DNA from: Nelumbo lutea
Taxonomy: Eukaryota; Streptophyta; Magnoliopsida; Proteales; Nelumbonaceae
Direction of reading: 5' to 3'
Assembly (NCBI GenBank): GCA_022828595.1
Contig: JAKGHH010000002.1
Coordinates: 83,916,076 to 83,980,075 of the forward strand
DNA: 64,000 nucleotides
Numbering within the stretch: the stretch's first letter is position 1; each line of letters begins with the position of its first letter. Made by a program: the position numbers and the translations under genes. Under the pieces are notes generated by a model that saw only the letters and a program-made list of their open reading frames with translations, ran no database searches and was not told the DNA's origin. Shown one piece after another: positions 1 through 11,255 of the stretch.

Positions 1-1523
1 AAAGATCGAATCTTGCCAGAAGGAATGGCGGCGGTTGGAGGAGAACTCCTGGGACGAAGATGGCTGAATTGCTTCTCTTCTCTCTGGAGTGTGTATGAGA
101 TCTAATCTCAGTTTGCAGGATGAGTTCTCTACATGCAACCCTAAGTTCGAAATCTGATTATGATCTCTTTGGGTTTCTCCTCTTTTCTTCTTGATTAAGA
201 AACCTCCTGATTAGGAGCTATCCCAATCCAAATCAGCATTTGGATAGGGGATGATCTTAATCCTATCTGCAGATTAAGTTAGCTTACTCCTGATCTTATC
301 AGGAGGTTACCAGATTCAAATCTAATTTGAATTTGGTCTCCCAGAGTGGATAAGGTTAAAGGCCCAATCCTTTTGCTAACTTTAATCCCAGATTCGCCCC
401 ATAGATGGGTGATCACATCAGCCCAGCTCGAAATGGGCTTTTGGCCCATTAAGTGTTAATCGCTTAACTAGTTTCCAATCTGTTGCCCAGTTAGGCTTCT
501 TTGTATGGCATGGGACCCAAGCATTGATCTACACACCAGCCACATGGGTTCGGCCCAACCCTTATTACAAGGCCCAGACGAATTCACTGAAAAGCTCAGT
601 GAACCCCTGAGCGCATCACATGGACCCTACGGGCCCAACACTTGCATTAAGTGATCCCTGGGTCAAGCCATCTTATAAAAACCCAAGAACTGTGGGTAGG
701 TGCAAGATTAGCCCATTAGGTATTATCCTAAATGGTCTTACACTTAACCTCTCAGCCCTTAATGATCAAGCATTGCTCGACAAGAGAGGACCTCTCCCTT
801 GGCTACAAGGAACAGTGCCGCACTCTCCACTCACATGGATCCCGGGAATTAAAACAGTTTGCAAACATTTTGAAACCATACAACTATATATATGTATATT
901 AATTTTGCAAAACAAAATTCCAACGATTGAAATCAACTATCGGCAGTTTGGTTTCCATCAGAGAGTGCCTTCTCGATCATTACCTTTGTCCGACAAAGGG
1001 GCTAATCCTGTCACTATGATCACCCACTCATATGAATTCTCAGACTGTCCCAACATACCCAGGTTTTGATCCCCGCTAAGGATCTCACTGATTGGCATAT
1101 CAAAGACAGCCCGATCCAACACCTAGTGAATTGTCATAATCGAGTCTAGGGGTCAGGTGTAACTTTCCAGTTTTGCCCATCTGTCTCCAAGGTCTAGGGC
1201 AATACTGGCAATCTGGTCCGATTCAAGGATTCGAATAATCCCATACTACATGTGCCTTGGGTCTTACCCTGGTGGCCGAGACAGGCCATCCCAACACTTG
1301 GTGGCACACCAGTATCAGCTTTGGCAGGATAAATCTCCCCAGACTTATCCAATGGCTGTGAACATTTAAAACTAACACGAGTCTCTATAAGTGTCCAGTC
1401 TTAGGGTCTTACACAGAATTATACCAAACAACATGAATCAAACATGCACTTTATTTATTTACATTAAAAATCAAAAGTACATCAAATCGGATTGAAGCTA
1501 AGGGCATACAAAACTGTCTAACA
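1..1523 (-). repeat. Copia LTR, TGTTAGACAG family, cut by the window edge
   Basis: This stretch is colinear with the complete LTR at 4096-6006, with the same order of blocks: the block with CTAATTTGAATTTGGTCTCC, the 'gggcccaacact' block, and the 'gtcagctttggcaggataaa' block. It ends in CTGTCTAACA, the reverse complement of the LTR start TGTTAGACAG, so the LTR is in minus orientation and its left end lies outside the window. Copia coding sequence on the other strand begins straight after it, so this is probably a solo or nested LTR, but the left target duplication cannot be seen. Short reading frames in it are not conserved between copies and I do not count them as genes. Confidence 0.85.
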
Positions 1524-2435
1524 CTTCTAATGTTCCTTACTCCTTTGATGTAATGGACAAACTTAGGAATATACTATTGCAATTGGAAAATGGCGGTACA
1601 TCCTCCTCATCAAGTTATGGACCTAGTCATCCATCTAATTCATATGCCATGACAAGTACTGCACTTGTTTGTTCCACATCTTTTAGCCCATGGATTGTAG
1701 ACTTTGGGGCTAGTGTCCATATGACTGGTATGCATTCACATTTTGCTTCATATAAATTAACCCCAAGGAAGGGCAAGATTTACTGTTGTTGATGGATCTC
1801 AAACCCCTATTTCAGGTTTGGGTGAAGTCAAAATCACTCATAACCTTTCTCTTTGATCTATTCTTCATGTTCCCTAGTTACATCAAAATTTGTTGTCTGT
1901 TAGTTCTCTTACAAAATCCCATAGTTGCTTAGTGACCTTTTTTCCCTACCCGTTGTGTTTATCAAGACTTGAGCACAGGGAAGATAATTGGAAGTGGACA
2001 TGAAGTTGATGAAGTCTACCTCTTTGATGGACCTTTAGAGCATGGATTATCGAGTCAGACTGAGTTTTGTTCAAATGAGAAAATGAGTATTTTGAAATTA
2101 TGGCATTGTCGTCTTGGTCATATCTTTTGATTCTGTAAAACTTTTGTTTCCAAACTTATTTGACTCGGTGTCAAAGTTGAACCTTAAATGTGAAGTTTAT
2201 CATCTATCCAAACAATGTAGAACCACATATTTTGCAAGTAGTAAAAGAAGTAATGTTGCTTTCCATTTGATCCATATTGTTTTTGGGGCCCATATGCTAT
2301 CCCTTGCATGAGTAGGTATAAATACTTCATCCTCTTCATTGATGACTACAATCAGTATATATGGCTCTACTTGATGAAAAGTCGAGATGAAGTTCCTATG
2401 ATTGTTCAAAACTCCATGAATATGGTAGAGAGGAT
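1524..2435 (+). pseudogene. Ty1/copia pol remnant: protease, pre-integrase, integrase start
   Basis: A decayed copia polyprotein fragment. The frame at 1553-1792 contains WIVDFGASVHMTG, which matches the copia protease motif WIxDSGAxxHMTG, but the catalytic DSG has become DFG. Around 2100 is LWHCRLGH, the GAG-pre-integrase signature. It is followed by a poor zinc motif (C-E-V-Y-H) and then, at 2308-2420, YKYFILFIDDYNQYIWLYLMK, the start of the integrase core. Stops and frameshifts separate these parts. The fragment starts exactly at the end of the LTR at 1-1523, so that LTR probably landed inside this older element. It stops near 2430, where an opposite-strand gag fragment begins. It cannot encode a working protein. 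Confidence 0.8.
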
Positions 2436-2439
2436 CAAC

Positions 2440-3326
2440 ATAGCATCCAAGTGGAATAGAAGGGGCTTCTCGATCAAGTATAGTAGCATCAAGAGGAAGA
2501 GACAACATATCTCATGTATCATTCTCAATCAAGGAACACATCTTAGTATACTTATTTTCCTTCCAACAAGGAATAGAAAGGACTTCTCAATAATATATCT
2601 AGACAGTATCAGGTCGAATCTGAAATTTTTGCCTATTGTCAGGGGATAGAAAGTTATGGGAATATCATGCTGAATTCTTGGAAGAGTGCCCCTACTTAAT
2701 ATTGGACCCGATTATCTTAGATTTCGGTCCAAGTCTGATCAGGAATTGATTTACCTTTCTCTTGTCAAATTGCTTTTGAAGGTATTTCATGCATTCTGCT
2801 GTCAGAAGGGTCAATATGAACCAACTCCTATTCAGCCCGCAAATCAAGGAAATCAGCATAGCATTCTTGAATCTTCCTATCCCTTTGATGGTAAGCAAAA
2901 ATTTCTGATTCAATTTGACACTTTTTTCAGGTAGGAATACATTTCATAGGAAGTCTTTATCCTCCTCATAGGTACAGCAGTATGGGATTCTATAGAGCTA
3001 AGAATCCAAGAAACAATTTTTCCGTTATCTAGTTTCCATTGCTGAAATGCCTAAGTATCAATCTCAGCTGGTTTAGTAACAGTTCCATTTAGATACCCTT
3101 CCAAGCTTTTCCCTTCAACATTGAAATGAAAATGGAACTTCCACATTCCGAAGTTTAATCCATTTAGTTTTATGAGGATAATGCCTACTCTGTCAGAGGC
3201 CATTTCTGCAAAGAGACAGTAAATAAACCACAAGCAAGAATAAGAAATGAAACAAAGTTCAGCAAGAGAAATAAGTAATGACCACCAACCACATCGGTCC
3301 AAGGAGCAATAGATGATTTTCAGCAC
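2440..3326 (-). pseudogene. Ty1/copia gag remnant (UBN2 type)
   Basis: Reading leftward from 3200, the frame has KLNGLNFGMWKFHFHFNVEG then LEGYLNGTVTKP, the N-terminal pattern of copia gag (LNGxNYxxWxFxxxxxLxGKxLxGYLDGT). After an in-frame stop it goes on with AFQQWKLDNGKIVSWILSSI and TSYEMYS, also typical of UBN2 gag. Near 2690-2840 the piece CMKYLQKQFDKRKVNQFLIR resembles the middle gag segment that precedes 'LRPEFE'. Several stops and frameshifts break it. Its own primer site and a short LTR lie upstream at 3723-4008. The pol half is missing: it ends head-on against the plus-strand copia fragment at about 2430. Confidence 0.75.
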
Positions 3327-3722
3327 TAAGAGAAACTAAAATACTCCAGAAGAAACCACACCAGCTTCAACAAACGGAACCTTAGAGTTGACAGTCCAAA
3401 AAATGGCAAGTTCCAGGACTGTCAAACCAAAAGTGGGATGAAAAACTCTCCTGAAATCTGAACCAGGTAAATGAAGCAAGATAATCCTAGGGCGACACCA
3501 AATCTAGGGTTATAGGTTGATTGGATCAAGCAATTGAGAGAAATAGGTGATTTACCAACCTGCTAGGCGTCCTTTCCAGGAAAACTGAAAAATCTTGTGC
3601 TGATCAAAACAGCTCACACAGTAACTCCAAAGAACTCAAACACGGATTTTGAATGCCCTGTTATTGCTCTTCAATCTTAACTAGAAAATAAACCTGAGAT
3701 TATAAGTTGGTGCAGAGGACCT

Positions 3723-3734
3723 GCTCTGATACCA
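3723..3734 (-). other. Primer-binding site, initiator tRNA-Met type
   Basis: On the minus strand this reads TGGTATCAGAGC, the classic copia primer site complementary to plant initiator tRNA-Met. It sits directly against the short LTR at 3735 and upstream of the minus-strand gag remnant, which is the expected order LTR, primer site, gag. Confidence 0.9.
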
Positions 3735-4008
3735 TGTTAACCTTCTCAACCAAAGCAGGAGAAGAACAAAGAACAAGTTATAGGGGTGTCCAGAATGAAT
3801 CGATCCTCACCCCCAAAAAGCCCTCTTAACATTAATGGAGAATAAAATTACAAGAATTCCCAAACAGGGCTGAAATAGAAAAAGAAAAGAAATAAGACAT
3901 ACAAGAAAAAAAATGAACAACAGGGACTGCACTAATAAGGTACATCAAGTAACAGATTCTCCACAGATTGATGTAGGGTAACACTGTGCAGATGTTGGGA
4001 TTACAACA
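3735..4008 (-). repeat. Short 5' LTR of the minus-strand copia remnant
   Basis: The right-hand neighbour of the primer site. On the plus strand it starts TGTTAACC at 3735, and the best end is ...TTACAACA at 4008, giving TG...CA ends and about 274 bp. The inner edge is well fixed by the primer site. The outer edge is a judgement, because the hairpin element begins almost at once. No second copy of this LTR was found in the window. Confidence 0.55.
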
Positions 4009-6121
4009 ACCTGTTGTTTGAGTTCACATCTACGCCCCACAAGGGGCTGCCCCACAACGTCCCACAGCACATTCCCGCCGTGTATTGGGAACATCTGAAA
4101 GAATGGTAAGATCCATCATATGGACGCCAAAAAGGTTGCGTAATGGGTGGGCGAATTTCAAAAATTTCTTGCCATTCTTCCAACTGGGAATCATATTCCC
4201 TGGATTTTCCAGGATTTATCTTGAACCAAAACCGAACCAGTTCTGAACCAAAAGAGAAGGGAAGGGATATACCTGATCCTGAGAAGCAGTATCTCCCAAC
4301 GTCAGTGTTCACGCCCAAAGAAAATCCCAAGAACTACTCCCATTGAAGATGACACAGTGATGATGGAACAGAACTAGCAGTGTTCGTCCCACGAACCAAG
4401 TTCTTCTGAAGAACTCGATGGAAGCAGTGAGCACCACACACAATCAAGAACTTTTCTTGATCTTCCCTTACAGAGAACTCGAACTGGCAGTAGATGGCAG
4501 TGGCTACTGGAGGAGAAGGCTAGAGAAGAAGATGGTGAACTGCTTTCTTTTCTCTAGGGTTTCTTTGAGATCCAATCTCTAAGTTGCAGAGTGTTCTCTG
4601 CGAAATCCCTTAAGGTTTGAATTCTTGTAATTCGAATTAGGGTTTTTTCCTCTTTCTTTGTGATTAAGAAACCTCCTAATCTCATTAGGAGTTATCCTAA
4701 TCCAAATCTGTATTTGGATAAGGAGTCTTCTTAATCTTATCTGTAGATTAGATCAGCCCACTCTTGATCTTATCAGGAGGTTACCAGATTCAAATCCTAA
4801 TTTGAATTTGGTCTCCATGAGTGGATAGGGTTAAGACCCAATCCTTTTTGGCTTGACCTAACCTCAGATCCGCCCCTTTAAGTGACTGATCAAATCAGCC
4901 CAGTTCGAAATGGGCTTTAGGCCCAATATGTATTAAGTGCTCAATAGGCTTCCAAACTGCTGCCCAGTTGGGCTTCTTTGTATGGCGTGGGACCCAAGCA
5001 TTGATCTACACATCAGCCACATGGATTCGGCCCAGCCTTTGTTACAAGGCCTAGCCGAATTCACTGGAAAGCCCAGTGAACCCCTTGAGCCCATCACATG
5101 GACTCTGTGGGCCCAACACTTACACCAAGTGGTCCCTAGGTCAAGCCATCTTATAAGAACCCAGGGACTGTGGGCAGATGCAAGATTAGCCCATCAGGTA
5201 TAACCCTAAATGGCCTTACACTCAACCTCTCAGCCCATAATGATCAAACACTACCCGACAAGAGAGGACCTCTCCCTCGGCTGCAAGGAACAGTGCTGCA
5301 CTCTCTACTCACATGGATCCCGGGAATTAAAACCATTTGCAAACATTTTGAAAACCGTATATATCTATTTATCTTATATATATAAATTTTGCAAAACAAA
5401 ATTCCAACAATTGAAATCAACTGCCGGCAGTTTGGTTTCCATCATAGAGAGTGCATCCCTGATCATTACCTTTGTCCAACAAAGGGGCTAATCCTATCAC
5501 TATAATCACCCACTCAGATGAATTCTCAGACTGTCCCAACATACCCAGGTTTTGACCCCCATTGAAGATCTCACCGATTGGCATATCAAAGACAGTCCAA
5601 TCCGACACCTAGTGCAGTATCATAATCGAGTCTAGGGGTCAGGTGTAACTTTTCAGTTTTGCCCATCAATCTCCAAGGTCTAGGGCAATACTGGAAATCT
5701 GGTCCAGTTCAAAGATTTAAGTAATCCTACACTGCATGTGCCTTGGGTCTCACCCTGGCGGCTGAGACAGGCCACCCCAACATTTTGCAGCATACCAGTG
5801 TCAGCCTTGGCAGGATAAATCTCCCCAGACTTATCCAATGGCTGTGAACATTCTAAACTAACACAAGTCTCATTGTCTAGTTTAAGGGTCTTACACAGAA
5901 ACATACCACACAACATGAATCAAACATATACTTTATTCATTTACACTAAATGTCAAAAGTTCATCAAAACTGATTTGGAGCTAAGGGCATACAAAACTGT
6001 CTAACAACATCTCCCGATGATAGTACCAGAACCGATGATGTCCTCATCGGGAGATGTTCCCAATACACGACGGAGATGTGTTGTGGGACATTGTGGGGCG
6101 CAGATCTGAACTCCTGTTGTT
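4009..6121. repeat. Long hairpin (inverted-repeat) element split by a solo LTR
   Basis: If the solo LTR at 4096-6006 and one copy of its 5-bp duplication are set aside, the flanks form one inverted repeat of about 200 bp. The left arm (4009-4095 plus 6012-6020) pairs with the right arm (6044-6121). The inner 25 bp are perfect: 4080-4095 followed by 6012-6020 mirror 6044-6068. The outer arms pair imperfectly (for example CTACGCCCCAC against GTGGGGCGCAG). The loop is about 23 bp and holds a second CCGATGA...TCATCGG pairing. It could be a foldback or MITE-type element, or a small-RNA-producing hairpin. The outer ends and its own target duplication are not clear. Confidence 0.7.
4096..6006 (-). 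mobile_element. Solo copia LTR with 5-bp target duplication ACATC
   Basis: A complete LTR of 1911 bp that starts TGAAAGAATGG and ends CTGTCTAACA on the plus strand (LTR start TGTTAGACAG on the minus strand). It is flanked on both sides by ACATC (4091-4095 and 6007-6011). No primer site, polypurine tract or coding domain lies next to it, so it is a solo LTR left by LTR-LTR recombination. The copy at 1-1523 is closely related. Confidence 0.92.
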
Positions 6122-6368
6122 CAAAAAGCCACTCATAATCTACCTAAACCCTATTCACCAATCCTATCACCTGAATCAAACACTATTCAATTACTGATCC
6201 TATCACATACTGTACACTGCATGTTTGCTTTCTAAGTATATTTTATTGCTTATTGATAAAGTTTTCATTAATAAAGAAGGCTATTCTATATAATGTCCAG
6301 TGGCTCTTATTTTTATATCATCTCATAGAGACATTACGCTTTATTGGTGGTTGCTCATTTTTGTGCAG
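6122..6368. other. AT-rich intron sequence upstream of apyrase exons
   Basis: No coding exon was recognised here. The stretch is AT-rich and ends in ...TTTTTGTGCAG, a good plant 3' splice site in front of the first apyrase exon. Earlier apyrase exons must lie left of the window, beyond the transposon cluster at 1-6.1 kb, or be lost. Confidence 0.5.
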
Positions 6369-9096
6369 ATGAATGCTTTCATCCACCTTGCAAAATAGTC
6401 TCATCTTTCTTGCCTAAGATACTAGGCAATACTGTTCCTCCTGATACCTTTTACTATACCTCAGAGGTTTGTAAGAAGCAACAAAATTTGGAATTCCTTA
6501 TTTATTTTGTTGGTTAACAGTTCATTTTAGAAACTAGATAGTACAGTACCTTTTTAGTCCATGGAGTCATCTTTTTCATGTCTATATATCCATTTTACAA
6601 TTGCATGGAACACGTGTCACTGTCTGACATCAGAAGTAGGTGTTTGGACATGGCAATTTCCAAATGCAGACATCTAGAAGCAACTGTACAGGCAGGAGAT
6701 TATTTAAAAATAAATAAATAATTTTTTGGATTGTCCTTGCTACATAGTATTCTAATACTGCCACTCAAGATGGAGTGTATATATCATACATCTCCAGCTT
6801 GTAAATTTCCCTTTTCTCCATTAACCTGATTGTTGCCCCCCCCCCCCAAACGTCTACAGCTCTTTGGGATGGTTCCGAGGGCTTCTCTGTCAGAATTGGA
6901 GGCAGCTGGACGGCATTACTGTGAAGATGATTGGCATAAACTAAGAGATGAACATGAGGGCATCGATGAGATTGATTTGTTGAAATACTGCTTCTCTTCT
7001 GCATACATTGTAGCACTGGTGCATGATAGCCTTGGAATCTCTATGGATGATAAGAGGTATGCTAGCTAAGATTTTGTTGCTTGTGAATATATGACTTGTA
7101 TCTCCTGTTTAAGAATTTTGGAACTAATATTTTTTCTGCAGCACTTAAATAGAATGCAGTATTTCACAAATTTGTAAGCTTTACTCATTAGATAAAGATA
7201 TCCATACCATGACAAGTCATCAATAAAGGTGATGAAGTAGACATCCACTTCCTACCTTTACATTCATGGAATACATCTATATGTAGCAAGTCTAATGTTA
7301 ACTTGGATCTTTAGGATTTTCCTATAAATGGCCTCTTTGCCATCTTGCATTGTATGCAAGGTACACAATCTAGCAGATCTTCTATGATTAGAAAATCTAA
7401 AGGACCAGTGTTTACCAATCTTGTGATTCTTTCTATGCTAACATGGCCAAGTCTGAAGTGCCACAGGTAACTAGGATTAATGGTTCCACAAGTTCTCTTC
7501 ATGGGAAGGGTACTTGAAGAATGTTTAGTAATATTCATCTTTGAGGATGAGGAACATAGAGACCATTGTCCATATCCCTAGATGCAATGAACTTGTTATT
7601 CAATCTAATAGTAATCTTATCACCACTATCACTATCTAACTTTGACACTAAAATCAAATTTGTCCTAAGTTGCAGAATGAAAATATATTCTTTTAGAATT
7701 AAAACTCCTTGAAAACTAATTCTATAGTTCCTATAGTTACAGCTACAACGGTTGCAAACGTTCCCATGTAGAGCACCACTTTGCCCTCAACGGTTGCAAC
7801 GGTTGCTTTCCTTTAGAAGGCTTGTTCTTTCTGGATTCTAGGTACTATGGGCAGTCCCTCTTCCCTTGTCCTGTCTGCTTGCAAAAATAATACCAGTTTA
7901 ACAATTTGTCTCTCTGTTTCTTGGGTTTAGGTAAGGACCTCCCTTGCTTTTTCTTCTTATTTTCGTATGACTTCTTGCCACCTGCAACAAGCATGGTTGC
8001 AGGCTTTTCCTTCGTAATCAGTTCCTCAATTCTTTGCAAAATATTGTTGAGCTCATATAAGGTGAATTTCATCTTATTATTTTTCTTAAACTTGAAAATT
8101 TACTCCCAGTGGATGGGTGGCCACCATTAATTTATTAGTAAAGAATTATAATAATCCTAAGAAGGGGCGACATAAAAACCTTATCCCTCTAAAAAGCTAT
8201 ACACCAGGGTTCAGCTCAGAATATGTACATAAAAATAATGTATGAAGCTCCTAAAAGGCTGAAACATCAACAACGTAAATGAAGAAAAGGCATACTTGTA
8301 CCATCATCTCTCTATTTCTTTCTAACAATCATTGGAGGTCCTCAAGACAGTAGTTATAAAAGGTCTCTCCATCACCATATTTTCTCTATTCTGTGATCAA
8401 TCTTTAAGTTATTGATTTCTTAAACTATCGCTTAAGTTCTTAAATATGTTTTGTAATACCAAATTCAGGATGCCTGTTTGGTTTGGCCATGTCAACGGCA
8501 CTCTCCAATTTATTTACGCTCGCTATAAATAGCTTGCAATTTTGTCACTTCTATCTCTAATATATATGCTGTTGGACGCTAGTCTTTTTTTCATATATGA
8601 ATTAAGATTATCTTGGCCATAGGTTTACTTGGTGGTGACACTCTACTTCCAAGTTAAATAGGGTAAACATGCCTACTGTATTTATGTTTAAACCTTTTGT
8701 TTAATGGATTGACTGAACCTTGCATTAAGAGTAAAAAGAGGAAAAATGAAGATCTTAATTAGAAAGCCTTATCAAAGAGTTGTTGTTTTCCTTTTAAAAA
8801 TTAAATTGAAGAAGAAACTTTGCAGGATTGGATTTGCAAATCATGGTGGAAGTATCCCTCTTGACTGGACCCTCGGTGCTTTCATCCTCCAGACGGTGGT
8901 TGAGCCCCTTGAGCTAGAACCAGAAAATCTAGGACAAGTTGTTGGGAATGATTCAGTTGCGTACCTCACATTGTTTATCGTTCTGTTCTTAGCTATCCTT
9001 GCAGCATTCTATGCAACAAAATGGCAGAAACCACAATTGAAAACAGTATATGACCTGGAGAAAGGGCACTACATTATAACTCGTGTGCCCAGGTGA
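6369..9096 (+). CDS. Apyrase (GDA1/CD39 nucleoside phosphatase), last three exons
   Basis: Three exons join in phase: 6369-6466, 6860-7056 and 8826-9096 (TGA stop). Exon a ends PPDTFYYTSE. Exon b reads LFGMVPRASLSELEAAGR, then CEDDW, then YCFSSAYIVALVHDSLGI. The split Arg codon (AG|G) leads into exon c, IGFANHGGSIPLDWTLGAFI. These are the C-terminal conserved regions of plant apyrases, which remove phosphates from NTPs and NDPs. Exon c goes on with a strong hydrophobic segment of about 20 residues (LTLFIVLFLAILAAFYA) and a short basic tail ending TRVPR, so a C-terminal membrane anchor is likely, as in the APY5/APY6-type plant proteins. Splice sites follow GT-AG: GTTTGT/CTACAG and GTATGC/TTGCAG. 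About 187 residues are present, roughly the last third; the N-terminal apyrase regions are not in the window. No stop or frameshift breaks the exons, so the gene may be functional if its 5' part exists to the left. Confidence 0.88.
6836..6847 (+). repeat. Poly-C tract inside an apyrase 3' splice region
   Basis: Twelve cytosines in a row lie 12 bases before the AG of the 3' splice site at 6858-6859, where a mixed U-rich pyrimidine tract is usual. The run still supplies pyrimidines. It may be length-variable. Confidence 0.8.
7066..8110 (-). pseudogene. Copia fragment inside the last apyrase intron
   Basis: Reading leftward from 8072: a gag end with a damaged zinc knuckle (FCKQTGQGKRDCP, the first Cys and the His lost), a degraded protease region (about 7550-7840), a GAG-pre-integrase piece with LWHFRLGHVSIERI and CVPCIQCKMAKR (7311-7480), and the integrase start VYFITFIDDLSWYGYLYLM (about 7180-7245). 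The order matches copia. Stops and shifts separate the parts and no LTR was found at either side. It lies antisense to the apyrase gene and fully within the intron 7057-8825. Confidence 0.8.
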
Positions 9097-9600
9097 TTTG
9101 TTGTTTTAATTTTTTTCTTTGTTTTTTTTTTTTTTTTTTTACAGTTAAGTACATGTAAATGTAATAGTTAATAGATTAGTTGAAGAATCCTCTCTGGAAA
9201 TATGGAAGAGGGGAAAAAAGGAAGGGAAATCCCATTTTTTAAGCTCTTGCGGTTGCATTACTTGTCTGAAATTTTGCTCCCTCGTAAGAACTTAATGTGA
9301 GTACGCTGGAGTTTGGCAAACAATCGCTATTCATGGGTTTAAGTTCTAGTATTGGCAAACAATCGCTACCCCGGCCACTCCCTGCGTTCTATATTTCTTG
9401 CCATGATTGGAATGACAGGTTTCAGAAGATTTCAGGGGAGAATACTGGAAATGATGGCTCTCTGTTATTATATTTAATGATACAACATTATCTTCTGCAA
9501 GAGATCGGCTTCCATCAGGACCAACCCTACACCGTTCTAAGTTCTAACAGCCTTTTGCAATGTTGCATTGGGAATATCTCTCCATGAAATAAAGCAAGAT
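9097..9600 (+). other. Probable 3' UTR of the apyrase gene
   Basis: This follows the apyrase stop. It holds a run of about 22 T at 9119-9140 and then unique-looking sequence. A frame at 9297-9587 gives no recognisable domain and is more likely part of the 3' UTR or spacer than a gene. AATAAA-like context appears near 9588 (GAAATAAAGC), a possible polyadenylation signal. Confidence 0.45.
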
Positions 9601-10005
9601 CTTCTCAAAGCAAGGCAGTAAGGGCTGCTCGAATGGGCTTTGCCCTGACTAAAGCCGAAGTCCTGCAAACACCCAGTTTGTAAAACCTATATATACACAA
9701 TTTTTTGAAAGTTCGCACGTTCAAGGTATCGATTCTCTGTATATGCAAAAATTGCGTACCCAGAGTTTTCAAGAATCATCGATAGCAAAATTGATGCTCA
9801 TTATTTATTTATTATTTTTTATTTTTGCGGTAAGATAATTCATAGGCATTAATGTTTATAGTTATTATACATGATACCGGAAAAACTATATAAACAGGTA
9901 TCATGAAATCCAATCAGGTGATAATGTATCAAAAAAGAAAATAAAATAAACCAGGAGGGTTTTGACTGGTCAAACCCTTCCAATATAGATACTTAGAACC
10001 ATTTG

Positions 10006-10046
<41 letters not shown>

Positions 10047-10250
10047 AAATCCAATCACGTTAGATGGCCTTTTCATGCTCTATTACCCCAATAGAGCAAT
10101 TCCAGAGGAGTGTAAGATTCCCTCTAGAAGATCATGGAGTTGCCACTTGGCATGGCAATCTCCCCCTTTTTGCCCCATTAACTTGAGAAGAAAATCCACC
10201 AACTTTATTTTAGTAAAAAACCCATTTACTTAGGAAATCTTTTCCTATGA
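9601..10250. other. Spacer, no gene recognised
   Basis: AT-rich spacer with no recognisable coding sequence. It contains the AT microsatellite listed separately. Confidence 0.5.
10008..10043. repeat. AT dinucleotide microsatellite
   Basis: Eighteen uninterrupted AT units, flanked by GTC on each side (TTTGTC left, GTCAAA right). Confidence 0.97.
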
Positions 10251-10982
10251 TCTCTCTTAAAATCACTCTCTCTCTCTCTAGCTCTAATCTTTTTTGTGAA
10301 ATATTTTTTATATTTTCAATAATTATTGATATTATTTAATATTATTTAGTAAATATCAACACCTAAACTATAATTTTTTTTAATTTTGGTACATTGAAAT
10401 TTTTAATTACTAAAATTTACATGCTGAAATTTACTGATTTTGATAATTTAATTTCAGAATTTTTTGAAAATTAATTAGTGAAATCAATAATTACTGAAAT
10501 TTTGATGATTAATTAAATATTAATAAATAAAAATTTATCCATTAAAAATTATTGGTAAATTTTCATTGAAAATTTTATTTCAATAAATACAATTTTTTTT
10601 TTTTTACATTTCAGTAATTTTGATATTATCAGTAATTTTTTATTAATATTTTTAGTATTTTTAGTCAATTTATTAATATTTAATGATATTATCAGATAAT
10701 AATTAAAAATTTTCAGTAGTTTATTTTATAGTGGAATTAATTTCATTAAATATAAATCTATTTTTTATATTTTTTGTAATTTTGATATTTACTATAACTT
10801 TTTGAGCAATAATTAGTGATTTTGGTAATTTAATTTAGTGATAGTTAAATTCTAAAACTTCCAATGATTCAAATATATAATTAGAAAATTCTAATAATTT
10901 CCATAAGTATTGGATACTACATGTATGATTACCATAATTATTGGAACTATATTTATGGGTTTGGGGGATGACCCCCTAGATA
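10250..10982. repeat. AT-rich stretch with repeated ATTACTGAAAT-type words
   Basis: About 80 percent A+T by eye. Short words such as TTACTGAAATTT and the reverse form ATTTCAGTAAT recur in both orientations. This resembles the inner part of an AT-rich MITE or the subterminal region of a DNA transposon. No coding sequence is visible and the ends could not be fixed. Confidence 0.4.
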
Positions 10983-11255
10983 GGAATGCCTAGAGGTGTA
11001 AATCAGGTTGTGTTGGGCCAGCACAAAACGTCCCACATGCAGCTTGCACAAAGAGCAGGCTGAGTCGGGTTATACTTTCCTCCCCTAGGGTAAGTTGGTG
11101 GGTCGGCCTAGTATGGTCCACAATCCAAGCCGATTGGAAACTAATTAATTTTCATTTAAATTTGAACAATACAATGGTCAAAAAACTACTTAACAATACT
11201 ACAATGGTCAAAACTACTTAAAAAATGGAATAAAATATAAAAATATATAATACAA

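Noticed and set aside
620..1069. 149-codon open frame on the plus strand
   Set aside because: It lies antisense inside a copia LTR, and other copies of the LTR do not keep the frame.
2200..2508. 102-codon minus-strand frame
   Set aside because: Mostly the antisense shadow of the plus-strand copia integrase; only its right edge may touch the minus-strand gag remnant.
9297..9587. 96-codon open frame downstream of the apyrase gene
   Set aside because: No domain or family resemblance; more likely 3' UTR.
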